NCBI GenBank assembly: GCA_019232725.1 | Contig: JAFANK010000361.1 | Location: forward strand, 1 to 8,104 | Origin: Vulcanimicrobiota bacterium | Lineage (GTDB): Bacteria > Vulcanimicrobiota > Vulcanimicrobiia > Eremiobacterales > Eremiobacteraceae | DNA length: 8,104 nt | Direction: 5' to 3' | Shown here: piece by piece, positions 6,459-8,104 of the stretch | Position numbering within the stretch: the stretch's first letter is position 1 | Layout of the letters: each line of letters starts with the position of its first letter | Program-made: the position numbers and the translations under genes | The notes under the pieces: model-generated | Databases searched by the model: none | What the model saw: only the letters and a program-made list of their open reading frames with translations | Told to the model about the DNA's origin: nothing

Positions 6459-7171
6459 GCGCACCCATCTTATCGCTTTCCGGGGTCGAGGCCTATTATG
6501 GACGCATCCAAGCGCTGCGTGGTCTGTCCCTCGACGTCGGCGAGGGCGAGATCGTCGCGCTCATCGGTGCCAACGGCGCTGGTAAGACCACAACGCTGCG
6601 AACGATCTCAGGTTTGCTTGCGCCCGCGCGCGGCTCGATCAACCTGTTCGGCGAAAGCATCGTGGGAATGCGTGCCGATCAGATCGTGCGTAAAGGTATC
6701 GTACAATCGCCGGAGGGTCGCCGCATCTTCCCTCGGCTCACCGTGCTGGAGAACCTCCGCTTGGGCGCATATGCGCGCACCGATCGAGCGATTGCCGGCG
6801 ATTTCGATCGGGTGCTGTCGCTTTTTCCCCGGCTCGGCGAGCGCCTCAAACAGAAAGGTGGAACGCTTTCCGGCGGCGAGCAGCAGATGCTTGCGATCGG
6901 CCGTGCGCTGATGGCGGGTCCCAAGGTCTTGCTGCTGGATGAGCCGTCGCTCGGGCTCTCGCCGATCCTGGTCGACACGATCTTCAACGTTATCGCTGAT
7001 GTCAATCGAAGCGGCGTACCGATTCTTTTGATCGAGCAGAACGCGCGCAAAGCGCTGCAAGTCGCAGCGCGCGGTTATGTGTTGGAGACCGGTACGATCG
7101 TCAAGAGCGGTCCGGCGGCAACGCTGCTCGCCGACGACGATGTCCGCAAAGCCTATCTCGGCGAAGACTGA
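6455..7171 (+). CDS. livF: Branched-chain amino acid ABC transporter ATP-binding protein LivF
   Basis: The cytoplasmic ABC ATPase has 238 residues and partners LivG. It shows Walker A GANGAGKTT (38-46), Gln84 followed by SPEGRRIFPRLTVLENL, signature LSGGEQQMLAIGRALM (138-153) and Walker B VLLLDEPSLGLSP (158-170). LLIEQNARKAL follows, with Gln195 at the switch position; Gln there is normal for LivF proteins. It ends with the family-like VRKAYLGED. The ATG overlaps the livG stop as ATGA, with AAGGG (6447-6451) only three bases ahead, so reinitiation by ribosomes finishing livG is likely. It is the last gene of the operon; the opposing gene ends 9 bases away. Confidence 0.95.
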   Translation: MSAPILSLSGVEAYYGRIQALRGLSLDVGEGEIVALIGANGAGKTTTLRTISGLLAPARGSINLFGESIVGMRADQIVRKGIVQSPEGRRIFPRLTVLENLRLGAYARTDRAIAGDFDRVLSLFPRLGERLKQKGGTLSGGEQQMLAIGRALMAGPKVLLLDEPSLGLSPILVDTIFNVIADVNRSGVPILLIEQNARKALQVAARGYVLETGTIVKSGPAATLLADDDVRKAYLGED

Positions 7172-7180
7172 CTCGCTGTT

Positions 7181-8104
7181 TTAAGGTGACGCGCTCGGTG
7201 CTGGTGTACTAGCCGCGGTTGCGCCCGCCGGGGGCAAAAGCTTCATCACATAGTCGTCGTCCGACGCACCATAGGCGACCCACACAGCGTGTGTCACGGG
7301 GTCCACCGCGACCGAATGCGTGCGCCGCGGCACCGTGATGTCCGCGATGTGTTCCGCGCCGGTCTCCGTCTCTTGCACGACGGAGAGCAGGCCGAGACCG
7401 CTCGCGCAGTAGACGCGCCGCAGGCCCGGGTCGAATGCTATCTGATCCACGGACGGTGCGATGTCGACCGTTGTGATGACAGCGCCGGATGTGGCATCTA
7501 AGACGGCGAGTTTGCCGTTATCACCTGCAGTGAATAGACGGTGAGTCACGCTGTCCACTGCAAGACCGTGGAGCTGTGTCGCCGGCGCCGCATGCCAATT
7601 CGCAATGATGCGGTTGACCTTGGGATCGACGACCACGATGTCACCGGTAGACTCGACGTTTTGGTAGATGCGATCGGTGCCGGGATCGTAGATGATGTAC
7701 TCTAAGCCGCCACCGACGGGAATGCTGGTGTAGAGCTTATTCGTCTTGCCGTTGACGACGACGATCGTGTTGTTGTCGAACCGGTCGGCATAGACCATGT
7801 CGTTGTTCGGATCGAATGCGACCGCGTCAATCGGTCCGCCGACCGGGATCTGGTCGTCCTTGACCACGAACTTACGGCCCAAGACGACGACGTACGCTGG
7901 CCGGCTCGTCCCTACGAAGTACTTGCCGTCTTTGACGTCGACGGCGATTCCGTGCGCATCGCCCACCGACTCTTGGCGCAGGATCGAATTATCATTGACG
8001 TCGATGACATCCAGCGTTCGGCTTCCCGTGTGGGCGACGAGCAGTCGTCGATACTTCTCATCGAACTGCAAGTAGTCAAAAAACCCTGGTGCGCGAGGAT
8101 CGAG
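7181..8104 (-). CDS. YVTN/YncE-like beta-propeller protein, 5' partial
   Basis: The frame is open to the window edge and gives 307 visible residues; the N-terminus and any signal peptide lie beyond position 8104. A TTG at 8071 is in frame, but the residues before it (PGFFDY) belong to the first repeat, so it is not the start. About seven repeats can be read. Each has a pattern like xxVAFDPxxxxVYxA followed by xxVxVVD, for example FDYLQFDEKYRRLLVAH, IDAVAFDPNNDMVYAD, LHGLAVDSVTHRLFTAG and THSVAVDPVTHAVWVAY. This is the YVTN-type beta-propeller, usually secreted and used as a binding scaffold; no catalytic motif is visible. The C-terminus is a Pro/Ala/Ser/Thr tail of about 20 residues. Specific function unknown. 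Confidence 0.85.
   Translation of the reverse strand, partial: LDPRAPGFFDYLQFDEKYRRLLVAHTGSRTLDVIDVNDNSILRQESVGDAHGIAVDVKDGKYFVGTSRPAYVVVLGRKFVVKDDQIPVGGPIDAVAFDPNNDMVYADRFDNNTIVVVNGKTNKLYTSIPVGGGLEYIIYDPGTDRIYQNVESTGDIVVVDPKVNRIIANWHAAPATQLHGLAVDSVTHRLFTAGDNGKLAVLDATSGAVITTVDIAPSVDQIAFDPGLRRVYCASGLGLLSVVQETETGAEHIADITVPRRTHSVAVDPVTHAVWVAYGASDDDYVMKLLPPAGATAASTPAPSASP

Noticed and set aside
7037..7039. Gln in place of the switch His in LivF
   Set aside because: VEQN/IEQN is the usual form in LivF proteins, including that of E. coli.
8069..8071. TTG at 8071 as the start of the propeller protein
   Set aside because: The frame continues to the window edge, and the residues before it belong to the first propeller repeat, so the gene is cut by the window.

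Overview
The window is G+C-rich, bacterial and densely coding. It holds eight protein genes, two of them cut by the window edges. I recognise no tRNA, rRNA, CRISPR array or insertion sequence. The organism cannot be named from this sequence. Lipoprotein signals, high G+C, GTG/TTG starts and Gly-rich or Ser-Pro-Thr-Pro linkers fit a free-living, probably soil or environmental, bacterium, possibly from a poorly cultured phylum; that lineage guess is weak.

Layout. (1) Positions 1-1243, + strand: two tandem paralogous cupredoxin-fold secreted proteins. The first lacks its N-terminus and has lost two expected copper ligands. The second is a complete putative lipoprotein with a plausible His-Cys-His-Met copper site. 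(2) Positions 1333-2370, - strand: an Mrp/ApbC-family P-loop ATPase for iron-sulfur cluster handling, fused at its N-terminus to a DUF1858-type redox-disulfide domain and lacking the usual C-terminal CPxC motif. (3) Positions 2452-7171, + strand: a complete branched-chain/hydrophobic amino acid ABC transporter operon in the order binding lipoprotein, LivH, LivM, LivG, LivF. The genes are separated by 17 and 4 bases or overlap by 1 and 4. (4) Positions 7181-8104, - strand: a YVTN/YncE-like beta-propeller protein whose N-terminus lies beyond the window. It converges on livF with only 9 bases between them.

Working together: the five liv genes make one import machine. The lipoprotein captures the amino acid outside the membrane, LivH and LivM form the channel, and LivG and LivF hydrolyse ATP. 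The mrp and liv genes are divergent and share an 81-base gap that must hold both promoters. The cupredoxin pair and the propeller are probably extracytoplasmic, but nothing here ties them to the transporter. No whole new system is evident. The most unusual points are the Mrp domain architecture and the loss of copper ligands in one of the two tandem cupredoxins.
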